The notes beneath the pieces are model-generated. The model had not been told where the DNA came from, did no database searches, and saw only the letters and a program-made list of their open reading frames with translations. Both the position numbers and the translations under genes were made by a program. Shown one piece after another: positions 41,682 through 49,908 of a stretch of 64,000 bases of DNA. The DNA is from Actinomadura geliboluensis (GTDB lineage: Bacteria; Actinomycetota; Actinomycetes; Streptosporangiales; Streptosporangiaceae): the NCBI RefSeq assembly GCF_005889745.1, contig NZ_VCKZ01000006.1:1-64000 (forward strand). Direction: 5' to 3'. Every line of letters begins with the position of its first letter. Positions within the stretch are counted from its first letter, which is position 1.

Positions 41682-43961
41682 ATGTGGCTGAAGACCGCGG
41701 CGGCCCTGGCGCTCGGCGCCCTCGGGCTCGCGGCGCCCGCGGCGGCGGAGACCGGGCCGCCGGCCGCGCTGCGCGCCGACGCCGGTGCCTATGACGTCAC
41801 GCTGCCCACCGGCGACGCGGTGCGCGTCGCGGGCGGCGCCGCGATGGTGGCGCCCGCACCGGGACGCGCCCCCGCGTTCTCGGTCCGGCACAGCGGCGGG
41901 GACCTGTACGTCGTCCCGGACGACCGGCTCACCGACGATCCGGAGCGGTACAACGTGACGGCGCTGCACGAGCGCCGCGCCTCCGCCCCCGCGGCGTCGG
42001 CGGCGCCGGCGGAGGACCTGGTCACCGTGCGGGTGCGGAGCATCGCGCGGGACGGGCGGCCGGGGCCCGGCACCGTCGGCTTCGTGAACGTCAAGGACGC
42101 GGCGCTCGGCAACGCGCACCGGCCGCTGCCCGGTTCCGCCGACGCCCCGTGCACCGACGAGCGCTGGAACGACTCGAGCTGCATACGGCTGCGGCCGGGG
42201 ACGTACTCCGTGATGGGCGTCGTCAAGACGATGCCGTCGTGGGCGCCCGCCACCGGCACCGGGAAGCCGCTCAACTACAGCCTCGTCGGGGACCCGGAGA
42301 TCGAGATCACCGGGGACACCGAGATCGTCCTCGACGCGCGCAAGGCCGAGGAGGTGACGGTCCGGACGCCCGACCACGCGACCGCCCCGAACCTCGGAGC
42401 GATCAGCCACCTGATGTGGACCCGCGGCCCCGCGAACGGCTCGGCGGTGGACGAGGGCGTCTACATGAACGCCGGCGCGACGCTGGAGCAGCGGGTGTTC
42501 CTGCAGCCGACCCGGAAGGTCCGCACCGGCACGTTCGAGGTCTACACGCGGTGGCGGCTGGAGGCGCCGGACGTCACCATGCGGGCGCGGGGCCGCTCCC
42601 TGCACCCCTCGTACTACCCCGCGGGCTACTTCAGCGACACCTCCGACCAGTTCCCCCGCCTGGACGGCACGGTCAGCATGCGGATCGCGGACGGGGACGC
42701 CTCCGGCGCCGGTCTGCGCGGCGCCCTCGCCCTCGTCGAGCGCAAGGACGGCGTGCCCGTCGCCGAGCAGGCCAACAGGGCCGCCAAGGCGGGTGCCAGG
42801 ATGGTCGCCGTCTACAACGACGTGCCCGGGGTGAACGACGACCCCGGCGGCTACGGGGTCCAGTTGCGGGTCCCGACCGTTCGGCTGTCCCGAGAAGAGG
42901 GGCTGGCCCTGCTGCGCCAGAAGCACGCCACTGTGACAGCCAAGGGCGTCGCGAACAGCCCGTACCAGTACGACCTGGTTCTCCCGGAGACCGGGCAGAT
43001 TCCCCGGGACCTCGGCCATGTCGTCCGCACGCGGGACCTCGCGCGCGTCGACGGCGCCTACCACGGCGGCGGCTCCATGACCTTCGCGCGCTACGGCAAG
43101 CGCCCCTGGGAAGAGTTCGCGATCGCCTACAGCAACCCGGTAACGGGCACGCCCAGGACGCGCACGGAGTACGTCTCGGCCGACCCGCAGACCCAGTGGT
43201 CGGCGATGGCGATCACACCGGAGCAGCCGTACAACAACGCCTTCCCCGGCCCGGAAACGCCGCACCTCGTGCTCGGCGAGACGAAGTGGTCGTCGTACGA
43301 GCCGCGCGACCGCGACGCGCACTCCTGGGGCAGGGCCCCGCTCACCGGCGGGGTCAACGCGCTGGACCCGATCGTCCGCGCCGGCGACCAGATCGGCCTG
43401 CACGTGGGGATGGTGGACGCCGCGCGCAACTTCTCCGACGCCTATTCCAGTTCATTCGCGAATGGGTTCACCACCGATTTCCGCGTATACCGGAACGGCG
43501 AACTCGTCGCCCAGACTGCGTACCGCGCGAACGGCACGCTGACGACGACGCCGGACGACGCCGAATACCGCGTGGAATACGACTTCGCCAACAACGCCCC
43601 ATGGGCCGCGCTGTCCACGCGTACCGCGACGTCCTGGACGTTCCGTTCCGCGCGCACCTCGGACGTCACCGTCCTTCCGCTTCTCCAGGTGGACTACGAC
43701 GCCTCTCTTGATGTCCGTAACAGAACACGTTCTAGAACGCTGCGGCTGGCCGTCCGCCACCAGGACGGCTCCACCGCGCGCCTCAAGCGCCTGTCACTGC
43801 GGGCGTCCTTCGACGACGGTGCGACGTGGACGGACGTCCCGGTGCGGGACGGTTCCGCGCGGCTGCGCGGCAAGGGAGCGGTCTCCCTCCGGGTCACCGC
43901 CGAGGACGCGCGGGGAAGCGCGGTGACCCAGGAGGTCATCCGCGCCTACGAGCTGCACTGA
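41682..43961 (+). CDS. Large secreted protein resembling the C-terminal part of subtilases, without protease domain
   Basis: 759 residues from the ATG at 41682, six bases after GGGAGGG (another ATG lies two codons earlier). The signal peptide is MWLKTAAALALGALGLAAPAAAE. The mature protein starts with a propeptide-like ADAGAYDVTLPTGDAVRVAGG, common at the start of actinobacterial S8 peptidases. It has a Cys pair (APCTDERWNDSSC) and a PA-like segment (ALALVERKDGVPVAEQANRAAKAGARMVAVYND), then beta-sandwich modules to the end. None of the subtilase D-H-S motifs (DTG, HGT, GTSM) is present. It may be a non-catalytic cell-surface or binding relative. A very strong terminator follows. Confidence 0.72.
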   Translation: MWLKTAAALALGALGLAAPAAAETGPPAALRADAGAYDVTLPTGDAVRVAGGAAMVAPAPGRAPAFSVRHSGGDLYVVPDDRLTDDPERYNVTALHERRASAPAASAAPAEDLVTVRVRSIARDGRPGPGTVGFVNVKDAALGNAHRPLPGSADAPCTDERWNDSSCIRLRPGTYSVMGVVKTMPSWAPATGTGKPLNYSLVGDPEIEITGDTEIVLDARKAEEVTVRTPDHATAPNLGAISHLMWTRGPANGSAVDEGVYMNAGATLEQRVFLQPTRKVRTGTFEVYTRWRLEAPDVTMRARGRSLHPSYYPAGYFSDTSDQFPRLDGTVSMRIADGDASGAGLRGALALVERKDGVPVAEQANRAAKAGARMVAVYNDVPGVNDDPGGYGVQLRVPTVRLSREEGLALLRQKHATVTAKGVANSPYQYDLVLPETGQIPRDLGHVVRTRDLARVDGAYHGGGSMTFARYGKRPWEEFAIAYSNPVTGTPRTRTEYVSADPQTQWSAMAITPEQPYNNAFPGPETPHLVLGETKWSSYEPRDRDAHSWGRAPLTGGVNALDPIVRAGDQIGLHVGMVDAARNFSDAYSSSFANGFTTDFRVYRNGELVAQTAYRANGTLTTTPDDAEYRVEYDFANNAPWAALSTRTATSWTFRSARTSDVTVLPLLQVDYDASLDVRNRTRSRTLRLAVRHQDGSTARLKRLSLRASFDDGATWTDVPVRDGSARLRGKGAVSLRVTAEDARGSAVTQEVIRAYELH

Positions 43962-43973
43962 CGGCGGACGCGT

Positions 43974-44018
43974 CCCCGCACTGCGGCCCCGGCGAGGCGC
44001 CGGGGCCGCAGTGCGGGG
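43974..44018. terminator. Strong bidirectional hairpin terminator
   Basis: A perfect 20-bp GC stem with the 5-base loop GAGGC begins 13 bp after the secreted-protein stop. It lies between two convergent genes and should stop transcription from both sides. Confidence 0.88.
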
Positions 44019-44076
44019 CGGTGCGGTGCGGTGAGGTGCGCGGCCGGTGACGTCGGGCCGGCCGCGCACCACCGGG

Positions 44077-44571
44077 TCAGGAGGCGGCGAAGTCGTACTT
44101 GGCCGACACGGTCGCGGGGTCGGGGCAGAGCCAGCCGCTGGTCTTGCGGACGGTCTGGTTCGCGAACGTGGCGGTCACCGGCAGGTCGGAGCCGGTGAAG
44201 GTGCCGGACAGGTTGCCGCCGTAGGTGCAGCCGATGGCGCTCATCGCGAACCCGTTGATGGTCGCGACGCCGCCGTCGAGCTTGCCGCTCCAGGGCAGGT
44301 TCTGCGGCGTGACCGTGACGCCGCAGCCGCCCACGGAGGCCGAGGTGATCGACAGCGTGCCGTCGGAGGCGATCGTGCCGGACAGGGTCGAGCTGGTGCA
44401 GGTGGCGGAGACCCCTGCGTTGATGGTCATGTTCCCGTTGAGGGTGGCCGTGAAGTCGCCGGCCGTCCAGGCCAGCGCGGGGGTGGCGGTCATGGCGACG
44501 GCGACGGCGGCCGCGGCCGTGATCGAGGCGATCGCGGCCGGCTTCGTGATGCGGGACAAGGGAGTCCTCAT
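44077..44571 (-). CDS. Small secreted protein of unknown function
   Basis: 164 residues from the ATG at 44571 (an ATG nine codons earlier is in frame); no clear ribosome site for either. The signal peptide MRTPLSRITKPAAIASITAA runs on through a hydrophobic Ala/Val stretch to a TPALA cleavage site, giving a mature N-terminus near WTAGDF. The mature protein is Thr/Ser/Gly-rich beta structure with four cysteines (ATCTSS, GGCGV, IGCTYGG, WLCPDP) that could make two disulfides. I have seen similar short exported proteins in Actinomadura and Nocardia but cannot name a function. A palindromic operator lies 160 bp upstream. Confidence 0.72.
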   Translation of the reverse strand: MRTPLSRITKPAAIASITAAAAVAVAMTATPALAWTAGDFTATLNGNMTINAGVSATCTSSTLSGTIASDGTLSITSASVGGCGVTVTPQNLPWSGKLDGGVATINGFAMSAIGCTYGGNLSGTFTGSDLPVTATFANQTVRKTSGWLCPDPATVSAKYDFAAS

Positions 44572-44896
44572 TTCGAACGGTGGGCGTCGCGCCTGCACCC
44601 GGAGATACGGGGTGGGAGGCCCGCCGCCTCGCGCGTCCGCCCCGCCCTGGCCAAGGGGCGTGGCGGCGCCGAACCGGGGGCCGGGAGCCGGGCGCCGTCG
44701 CGCTTCCTCGCGCGGGCACCGGCGGCTCCAAGTAGAACGCGTTCTATGCAGAAGATAAGTAAAATTCCCCGGCCGGTCAATGATCGGACGGAGATCTTCT
44801 GCTCCTCTTTCTTAGGGCGTCCGCAACTCGGCGTAATGAACGTCCGTTAGCGCCCCCGACCCGGCTCCGCGGAAACGCGCGATCGGCCGCCGCGCG
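44572..44896. other. 325-bp non-coding region upstream of the small secreted-protein gene
   Basis: No convincing gene is seen here. The GC-rich half next to the secreted-protein gene contains only shadow frames. The half near the LLM gene holds an AT-rich patch (about 44750-44830) and the 14-bp palindrome at 44733-44746, so it probably carries the promoter and operator of the secreted-protein gene. Confidence 0.6.
44733..44746. promoter_or_regulatory. KstR-like 14-bp palindromic operator
   Basis: TAGAACGCGTTCTA is a perfect palindrome and fits TNNAACNNGTTNNA, the published consensus for the TetR-family sterol-catabolism regulator KstR. It lies upstream of the small secreted-protein gene. Other TetR proteins bind similar AGAAC-GTTCT sites, so KstR itself is only a suggestion. 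Confidence 0.5.
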
Positions 44897-45865
44897 TCAG
44901 CCGAAGCGCTCGCGGAGGACGGGCAGCAGGTCCGCCTCCGCCCACGTGCGGAAGTCCTTCTGGCGGTCCGCGCCGGACTGGCAGAACGAGATGTGGGTGA
45001 AGCCCGCGTCGGCCCACTGCTGGACGGCCTGGACGTAGTCGCCGACGTCGTCACCGCACGGGACCGACGCCACGACGTCCTCCGGCCGGACCGTCTTCGT
45101 CGCCGCCTCGAAGTTCACCGGGCCGGGCAGCTCCGACATCACCTTCCAGGCCGGCGCCGAGAAGCGCCAGATCCGGTGGGCGCGCCGCTCGCACTCGTCG
45201 CGGTCCTCGCCGAACGCGACCGGGATCATGCCGTAGACGGGCTTGCCGGCGCCGCCCTGCTCGCCGAAGAGCCGGACGACGTCGCCGACGGGCTGGTCGG
45301 ACATCAGGATGTCCGCGTGCTCGGCGGCGAGCCGCCCGGCCTGCGGGCCGAACGCCGCCATCCCGATCGGGACGGGCCGGTCCGGCAGGTCGTAGAGCTT
45401 CGCCGAGTCCACCCGGTAGTGCTCGCCCCGGTAGTTGACGTAGCCGCCGCCGAACAGCCGCCGGATGATGTCGACGGCCTCGCCGAACATGGCGTGCCGG
45501 ACGTCCGCCGGCGGCCAGTCCCGCCCGACGACGTGCTCGTTCAGGTTCTCCCCCGCGCCGAGGCCGAGGATGAACCGGCCGTCCGACAGCACGCCCATCG
45601 TCGCGGCCTTCTGCGCCACCACGGCGGGGTGGTAGCGCATCGTCGGGCACGTCACCAGCGTGATCAGCGGCACCCGGTGGGTGGCGTGGGCCAGCGCGCC
45701 GAGCACCGACCACGCGTAGGCCGAGTGCCCCTGGTCCTCCAGCCACGGGAAGTAGTGATCGGAGATGGTGACGTAGTCGAAGCCGGCCTCCTCGGCCTCC
45801 ACGCCGTCGCTGATGAGCTGCTTGGGCGGTGTCTGCTCGCAGAGCAGCGAGTATCCGAAGTCCAT
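44897..45865 (-). CDS. F420-dependent LLM-class oxidoreductase (TIGR03557-like)
   Basis: 322 residues, ATG at 45865. It begins MDFGYSLLCEQTPPKQLISD and continues with AEEAGFDYVTISDHYFPW, THRVPLITLVTCPTMRYHPAVVAQKAAT and LSDGRFILGLGAGENLNEHVVG, the TIM-barrel F420-binding signature of this LLM subgroup (TIGR03557, related to F420-dependent glucose-6-phosphate dehydrogenase). The C-terminal AVQQWADAGFTHISFCQSG is also diagnostic. It uses coenzyme F420 for hydride transfer; the substrate is not predictable. It follows the bacterioferritin gene on the same strand after 34 bp and could share its transcript. Confidence 0.88.
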   Translation of the reverse strand: MDFGYSLLCEQTPPKQLISDGVEAEEAGFDYVTISDHYFPWLEDQGHSAYAWSVLGALAHATHRVPLITLVTCPTMRYHPAVVAQKAATMGVLSDGRFILGLGAGENLNEHVVGRDWPPADVRHAMFGEAVDIIRRLFGGGYVNYRGEHYRVDSAKLYDLPDRPVPIGMAAFGPQAGRLAAEHADILMSDQPVGDVVRLFGEQGGAGKPVYGMIPVAFGEDRDECERRAHRIWRFSAPAWKVMSELPGPVNFEAATKTVRPEDVVASVPCGDDVGDYVQAVQQWADAGFTHISFCQSGADRQKDFRTWAEADLLPVLRERFG

Positions 45866-45899
45866 GCGGCTCGCATACCCGCGTGCACCGGGTGAACCC

Positions 45900-46436
45900 T
45901 CAGTTGCCCAGCAGGTCCATCAGGTCGTCGGCGTGCTCCTCCTCCTCGGCGAGGATGTGCTCCATGATGCGCCGCGTCGTGACGTCGCCGTCCCCGAGCC
46001 AGCGGATGATCTCCTGGTAGGACTCGATGACGATCCGCTCGGCGACGAGGTTCTCCTGCAGCATGCCGCGCAGGTCGCCGTCGTTGAAGGTCGTGTAAGT
46101 GGTGTGGGAGCGCCGGGCGAGGGTCTCCGGGTCGAAGTCGGGGTCGCCGCCGAGCTGGCTGATGCGCTCCGCGGCGCGCATCGCGTGGTCGCGCTCCTCC
46201 TCGGCGTGCTCCTGGAACTCCGCGGCGACCTGCGCCCGGTCGATCCCGGTCGCGCTGATCGCGTGCTGCGCGTAGCGCATCCAGCACACGATCTCGGTGG
46301 CGAGGACGTCGTTGAGGACCCCGATGACCTCCTCCGGGCTCCTTCCGTAGCCGGCCGTCACCGGCCCGTCCGCCATCTTCTGCCGGGCGCGGTCCCGGAT
46401 CGCCGCGACGTCGATGCTGAAGCTGCTGTCGGCCAT
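45900..46436 (-). CDS. bfr: Bacterioferritin/Dps-type ferritin-like protein
   Basis: 178 residues, ATG at 46436 after GAGGAGGA. The four-helix ferritin fold shows the di-iron ligands: VLATEIVCWMRYAQH (helix A), EFQEHAEEERDHAMRAAERI (helix B, E-x-x-H), QENLVAERIVIESYQEIIRW (helix C) and HILAEEEEHADDLMDLL (helix D, E-x-x-H). This is an iron-storage or detoxifying ferritin of the actinobacterial group that is slightly longer than E. coli Bfr. Its promoter region is shared with the peptide locus transcribed the other way. Confidence 0.88.
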   Translation of the reverse strand: MADSSFSIDVAAIRDRARQKMADGPVTAGYGRSPEEVIGVLNDVLATEIVCWMRYAQHAISATGIDRAQVAAEFQEHAEEERDHAMRAAERISQLGGDPDFDPETLARRSHTTYTTFNDGDLRGMLQENLVAERIVIESYQEIIRWLGDGDVTTRRIMEHILAEEEEHADDLMDLLGN

Positions 46437-46545
46437 TCCCCGTCCTCCTCCTGATCACATGCGGGCGTAGCCCGTCCTACCCAGCGGGGCGGCCTCATGC
46501 GCCGCCACGCGAAACGACGCGCGGAAGCCGCTGGACACGGCATGG

Positions 46546-46575
46546 TTGGCCACGGACCGTCACACGTGCTATACG
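46546..46575 (+). promoter_or_regulatory. Putative promoter of the two-peptide locus
   Basis: TTGGCC (46546-46551) and TATACG (46570-46575) are separated by 18 bp and lie about 90 bp before the first peptide start, in the gap between bacterioferritin and the peptide. The match to the -35/-10 pattern is moderate; the mapping is inference. Confidence 0.4.
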
Positions 46576-46664
46576 TAGAGCTACCTCGCTGCGACCTGTG
46601 GCGAGGAAGGGACATCCGGTATCCACCTTGAGATCCGGGCGTGACAAGGAAGAAAAGGAACCAC

Positions 46665-46952
46665 ATGAAGTCCTTCAGCTACACCGAGCTGGACAAGCTG
46701 GCCGGCGAGGTTCTGCCCGAGCGGGCCGTGCTGTCCACCCTTCTCGTCGGTGGCGGCGACGACGACAACCACAACTTCAACCTCAACGCCAACCACGGCG
46801 GCCACGACGGCGGCGACGGGCACACGGTGACCACCAGCGCCTGCTCCGCCAACTCCAACCAGCCGCAGATGGGCCTCCTCACCCTGTGGCAGACGGCGCC
46901 GGCCGCCAACTCGCAGATCTGCACCCCGGCCAACACCGCGCTCAACGGCTGA
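46665..46952 (+). CDS. RiPP-like precursor peptide A (95 aa)
   Basis: ATG at 46665, with AAGGAAGAAAAGGAA upstream. The first 25 residues, MKSFSYTELDKLAGEVLPER then AVLST, closely match peptide B: YT-[ED]-LD-x-L-x-GEVLP-x-R-x-ALS/VLS. This is a charged, leader-like segment. A Gly/Asp/Asn/His-rich stretch (about 33-58) follows, then a C-terminal core with AC-(9)-GLL-(13)-CTPA. Two precursors sharing both leader and core pattern, just upstream of an M50 protease with an RRE-like domain, point to a ribosomally made, post-translationally processed peptide. The modification and final structure are unknown; the two Cys could form a disulfide or another ring. Confidence 0.72.
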   Translation: MKSFSYTELDKLAGEVLPERAVLSTLLVGGGDDDNHNFNLNANHGGHDGGDGHTVTTSACSANSNQPQMGLLTLWQTAPAANSQICTPANTALNG

Positions 46953-46987
46953 GCTCAGGTCTGACACCGCGGGTTTCGGCCCGCACC

Positions 46988-47019
46988 GGAAGGGCTGGCG
47001 TTCGCGCGCCAGCCCTTCC
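46988..47019 (+). terminator. Attenuating terminator between the two peptide genes
   Basis: A perfect 13-bp stem (GGAAGGGCTGGCG and complement) with a 6-base loop is followed by CCCTTTTCCC, one of the few pyrimidine/T-tailed hairpins in this window. Partial termination here would make peptide A more abundant than peptide B and the protease. Confidence 0.75.
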
Positions 47020-47071
47020 CCCTTTTCCCTGCTACGCAACGCTGACAGCGGACTGATCCCGAAAGGGAGCC

Positions 47072-47293
47072 ATGAACCCTCGGAAAATCTCGTACACCGA
47101 CCTGGACCAGCTCTCCGGCGAGGTCCTGCCGCCCCGGCTCGCGCTGTCCTCCGGTGGCGACACGGTCGTCATGTACGCCTGCCAGGCGACGTACTCGTCG
47201 GGCACCACCGGGCTGCTCGGCAGCGGGCTGCTCGCCCAGCCGGCCTACTCCACGATGACCTGCGTTCCGGCCACCGTGGTCGAGCACCACTGA
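47072..47293 (+). CDS. RiPP-like precursor peptide B (73 aa)
   Basis: ATG at 47072 with GAAAGGGAG upstream. Leader MNPRKISYTDLDQLSGEVLP continues PRLALSSGG and aligns with peptide A. The core VVMYACQATYSSGTTGLLGS continues to a second Cys in TCVPA and repeats the C-(9)-GLL-(14)-C-x-P-A spacing of peptide A; it is rich in Ser, Thr and Tyr. Unlike A it lacks the Asn/His/Asp-rich spacer. The stop overlaps the start of the M50 gene by one base (TGATG), so peptide B and the protease are translationally coupled. Confidence 0.72.
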   Translation: MNPRKISYTDLDQLSGEVLPPRLALSSGGDTVVMYACQATYSSGTTGLLGSGLLAQPAYSTMTCVPATVVEHH

Positions 47294-48636
47294 TGGGCTC
47301 TCCCGCGACCCCGGACGTGGCGGGCGGCGGGCCCCCCGCCGCCCTCACCCTGCCCGCCCTCGTCGACGGCGCCGAGCTGGTCGGCGAGTTCAAGAACTCC
47401 GGCTACCGGGAGCCGCCGCAGCTCGTCCGCCTGCCGGACGGCCAGCTCGTCCGGTTGCCGCCGCTGCTGTTCCTCGTCGCCAAGGCGCTGCACGACCACC
47501 GCGACCTCGCCGGCACGGACGCCGCGCAGGCGCTCGACCGGGTCGCCGCGGCCGTCACCGAGGAGGCCGGCGCCCAGCTCACCGGCGAGCAGGTCGTCTA
47601 CCTGGCCGACCGCAAGCTCGCGCCGCTCGGCGTCACCACCTACAGCGACGGCACGGCGCCCGCGCCCGTCAAGGCCGACCCGTGGCTCGCGCTGCGGTGG
47701 CGGGTCGCGGTCATGCCCGAGTCGTTCACGTGGTTCGTCGGCGGGCTGTTCGGCTGGCTGTTCCGGCCCGTCGCGATCGCCGTCATGCTCACCGCGTTCG
47801 TGGTCAGCGAGGGCTGGCTGCTCACCAGCCACTCGGTGGCCGGCGCCATCACCACGGCGATCATGAACCCGGTGAGCATCCTGCTGATCCTCGGCCTCGG
47901 CATCGCGTCCTGCGCGTTCCACGAGGTCGGGCACGCCACCGCCTGCCGGTACGGGGGCGTCCGGCCGGGCGTGATGGGCTGCGGGATCTACCTGGTGTGG
48001 CCCGCGTTCTACACCGACATCACCGAGTCGTACCGGCTCGGGCGGGCTGGGCGGCTGCGCGCCGACCTCGCCGGGGTGTACTTCAACGCCATCTTCGTGG
48101 TGGGGTTGACGCTGGCGTACCTGCAGACGGGGTTCGAGCCGCTGCTCGTCGCCGTGCTGTACGTCAACTTGGAGATGATGCAGCAGCTCCTGCCGACGCT
48201 CCGGTTCGACGGGTACTACATCATGTCCGACCTGGTCGGCATCCCCGACCTGTTCAAGTACATCGGGCCGATCCTGCGCCGGACGCTGCTGCGCCGCCCC
48301 GACGCCCGGCTGAACGAGCTCAAGCGCTGGCCGCAGGTCTTCGTCACGTGCTGGGTGCTGATCGTCATACCGGTGCTGGTGTTCCAGATCGGCCTCATCA
48401 TCAGCCAGGTCCCGGCGCTGATCGGCAAGGACTGGATGATGATGCGGCGGCTCGCCGCCGAGGCGGCGAACGGGGCCGGGGTGCTCCAGCTGATCACCTC
48501 CGGGCTGCAGATCATCCTGCTGATCCTGCCGCTGGCCGGCGTCGCGCTGATCCTGTACGGGGTGGGCCGCCGGCTGGTGCGGTGGGCCGTCCGCTACATC
48601 CAGGGGCCCCCGCCCCAGCCGATGCCGGACGCCTGA
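47293..48636 (+). CDS. Multi-pass M50 (site-2-type) metalloprotease with N-terminal PqqD/RRE-like domain
   Basis: 447 residues. The soluble N-terminus (about 15-120; PPQLVRLPDGQLVRLPPLL, ALDRVAAAV, AQLTGEQVVYLADRKLAPLG) has the layout of the PqqD-like winged helix that binds RiPP leaders. About six hydrophobic segments follow. Zinc motif: FHEVGHATACRYGG (H210, E211, H214); third ligand region: LRFDGYYIMSDLVG (D306), matching the LDG motif of site-2 proteases. It resembles the 'putative peptide zinc metalloprotease' group linked to peptide maturation. Predicted role: recognise the shared leader of peptides A and B and cleave or export them at the membrane. The RRE assignment is by pattern only. 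Confidence 0.8.
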   Translation: MGSPATPDVAGGGPPAALTLPALVDGAELVGEFKNSGYREPPQLVRLPDGQLVRLPPLLFLVAKALHDHRDLAGTDAAQALDRVAAAVTEEAGAQLTGEQVVYLADRKLAPLGVTTYSDGTAPAPVKADPWLALRWRVAVMPESFTWFVGGLFGWLFRPVAIAVMLTAFVVSEGWLLTSHSVAGAITTAIMNPVSILLILGLGIASCAFHEVGHATACRYGGVRPGVMGCGIYLVWPAFYTDITESYRLGRAGRLRADLAGVYFNAIFVVGLTLAYLQTGFEPLLVAVLYVNLEMMQQLLPTLRFDGYYIMSDLVGIPDLFKYIGPILRRTLLRRPDARLNELKRWPQVFVTCWVLIVIPVLVFQIGLIISQVPALIGKDWMMMRRLAAEAANGAGVLQLITSGLQIILLILPLAGVALILYGVGRRLVRWAVRYIQGPPPQPMPDA

Positions 48637-48652
48637 GCCACGCCCGGACGAG

Positions 48653-48681
48653 CGCCGGACGCCCGCCGCGGGCGTCCGGCG
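48653..48681 (+). terminator. Hairpin terminator after the M50 gene
   Basis: A perfect 13-bp stem (CGCCGGACGCCCG and complement) with a 3-base loop, extendable by four further pairs across one G-T pair, lies 17 bp after the M50 stop. It ends the peptide operon. Confidence 0.8.
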
Positions 48682-48896
48682 TTCGTGCGTTCGGGGGCGG
48701 ATCACGGGCGCCCCGGCACGGCGGGATCGCGCGTATCCGGGCCCGGAAAATGCATTTTATACAGTTATTTGGTTGGCGCTTCACAATGGCGGCGCACGGG
48801 AACCTACCACGCACAGGGAGAGAAAAGACCGCACCACGGCGCTCCCCTTTCCCGTCAAGGCCGGCCCATCCCGCCGGTGTTTCCGGAAGGCCCCCA

Positions 48897-49907
48897 TTGC
48901 TCCGCCGCATCACCCCCGCCGCATGGCCGGCGGCCTTCGCGCTGCTCCTCCCCGCACTTTTCCTGGATCGTTCCACCGCGCTCGCCTCCACCGCACTCGC
49001 CTCCACCGCGCCCGCGGGCACCGCCCCCAGCGGCGCGCGGGTCGTCGCCGAGCGGCCCGTCGCGTCCCGCACCGTGGACCTGACCATCGACTCTCCGGCC
49101 ATGGACGGCCGGCAGCAGGTCCGCCTCCTGCTCCCCCGCGGCTGGTCGCGGGACGCGCACCGCACCTGGCCCACGCTGTGGCTGCTGCACGGCGGCGTCG
49201 ACGACTACACCGCCTGGACGCGCGACACCGACGTCGCCCGGCTCACCGCCGGGAGCGGCGTCATCGTCGTCATGCCGAACGGCGGCCGCTGCGGGAATTA
49301 CTCCGACTGGTGGAATTACGGGCGCGGCGGGTCCCCGCGCTGGGAGACGTTCCACCTGACCGAACTCCGGCGCGTCCTCGAACGCGATTACCGCGCCGGG
49401 ACCGGCCGCGTGGTCGCGGGCAATTCCATGGGCGGCCTCGGCGCCATGCTGTACGCGGCCCGCCACCCCGGCATGTTCCGGGCCGCCGCGTCCTTCAGCG
49501 GGTACGTGGACACCCTCCACGGCCACGAGCCGGGCGACGACTCGACCGGCTGGGGGCCGTCGTTCGCCTGCCCCGGCACCGACTGGCGGCGCGTCTGGGG
49601 CGACCCGGACGACCAGGCCGCGATCTGGCGCGCGCACAACCCGACGGACATCGCCGGGCGGCTGCGCGGCGTCCGGCTGTGGGTGGCGAGCGGCAACGGC
49701 AGGGCCGGGTCGCTCGGCGGGCTGCCGTTCACCGATCCGGTGGAGGCCGCCGCCTACGGCAACGCGCGGGCGTTCACGGCCCGGCTGCGCGAACTCGGCG
49801 TCCCGGTGACCGCCCGGTTCTTCGACGGGCAGCACGACTGGCCCTACTGGCAGCGCGACCTGCACGAGGCGTACCCGATGCTGATGGCCGCCCTCGGGTC
49901 CGGCTAG
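48897..49907 (+). CDS. Secreted alpha/beta-hydrolase (esterase D/Ag85-like fold)
   Basis: 336 residues from the TTG at 48897, chosen because GGAAGG lies six bases upstream and the product then begins directly with an export signal (MLRRITPAAWPAAFALLLPA); in-frame ATGs at 48786 and 48750 would add an unlikely N-terminus, and 48750 lies in an AT-rich, promoter-like stretch. A short ASTAL repeat follows the signal. Catalytic features: WPTLWLLHGGVDDYTAW, the nucleophile elbow VAGNSMGGLGAML (Ser about 177) and a C-terminal FFDGQHDWPYW with the likely catalytic His. It is a shorter paralogue of the protein at 4560-5810. Stop codons with the convergent phosphatase gene are one base apart. Confidence 0.78.
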   Translation: MLRRITPAAWPAAFALLLPALFLDRSTALASTALASTAPAGTAPSGARVVAERPVASRTVDLTIDSPAMDGRQQVRLLLPRGWSRDAHRTWPTLWLLHGGVDDYTAWTRDTDVARLTAGSGVIVVMPNGGRCGNYSDWWNYGRGGSPRWETFHLTELRRVLERDYRAGTGRVVAGNSMGGLGAMLYAARHPGMFRAAASFSGYVDTLHGHEPGDDSTGWGPSFACPGTDWRRVWGDPDDQAAIWRAHNPTDIAGRLRGVRLWVASGNGRAGSLGGLPFTDPVEAAAYGNARAFTARLRELGVPVTARFFDGQHDWPYWQRDLHEAYPMLMAALGSG

Positions 49908-49908
49908 C

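Noticed and set aside
47245-48705. 486-residue minus-strand frame opposite the M50 gene
   Set aside because: Shadow frame rich in Arg/Asp/Gly; the plus strand has the HEVGH motif and membrane segments.
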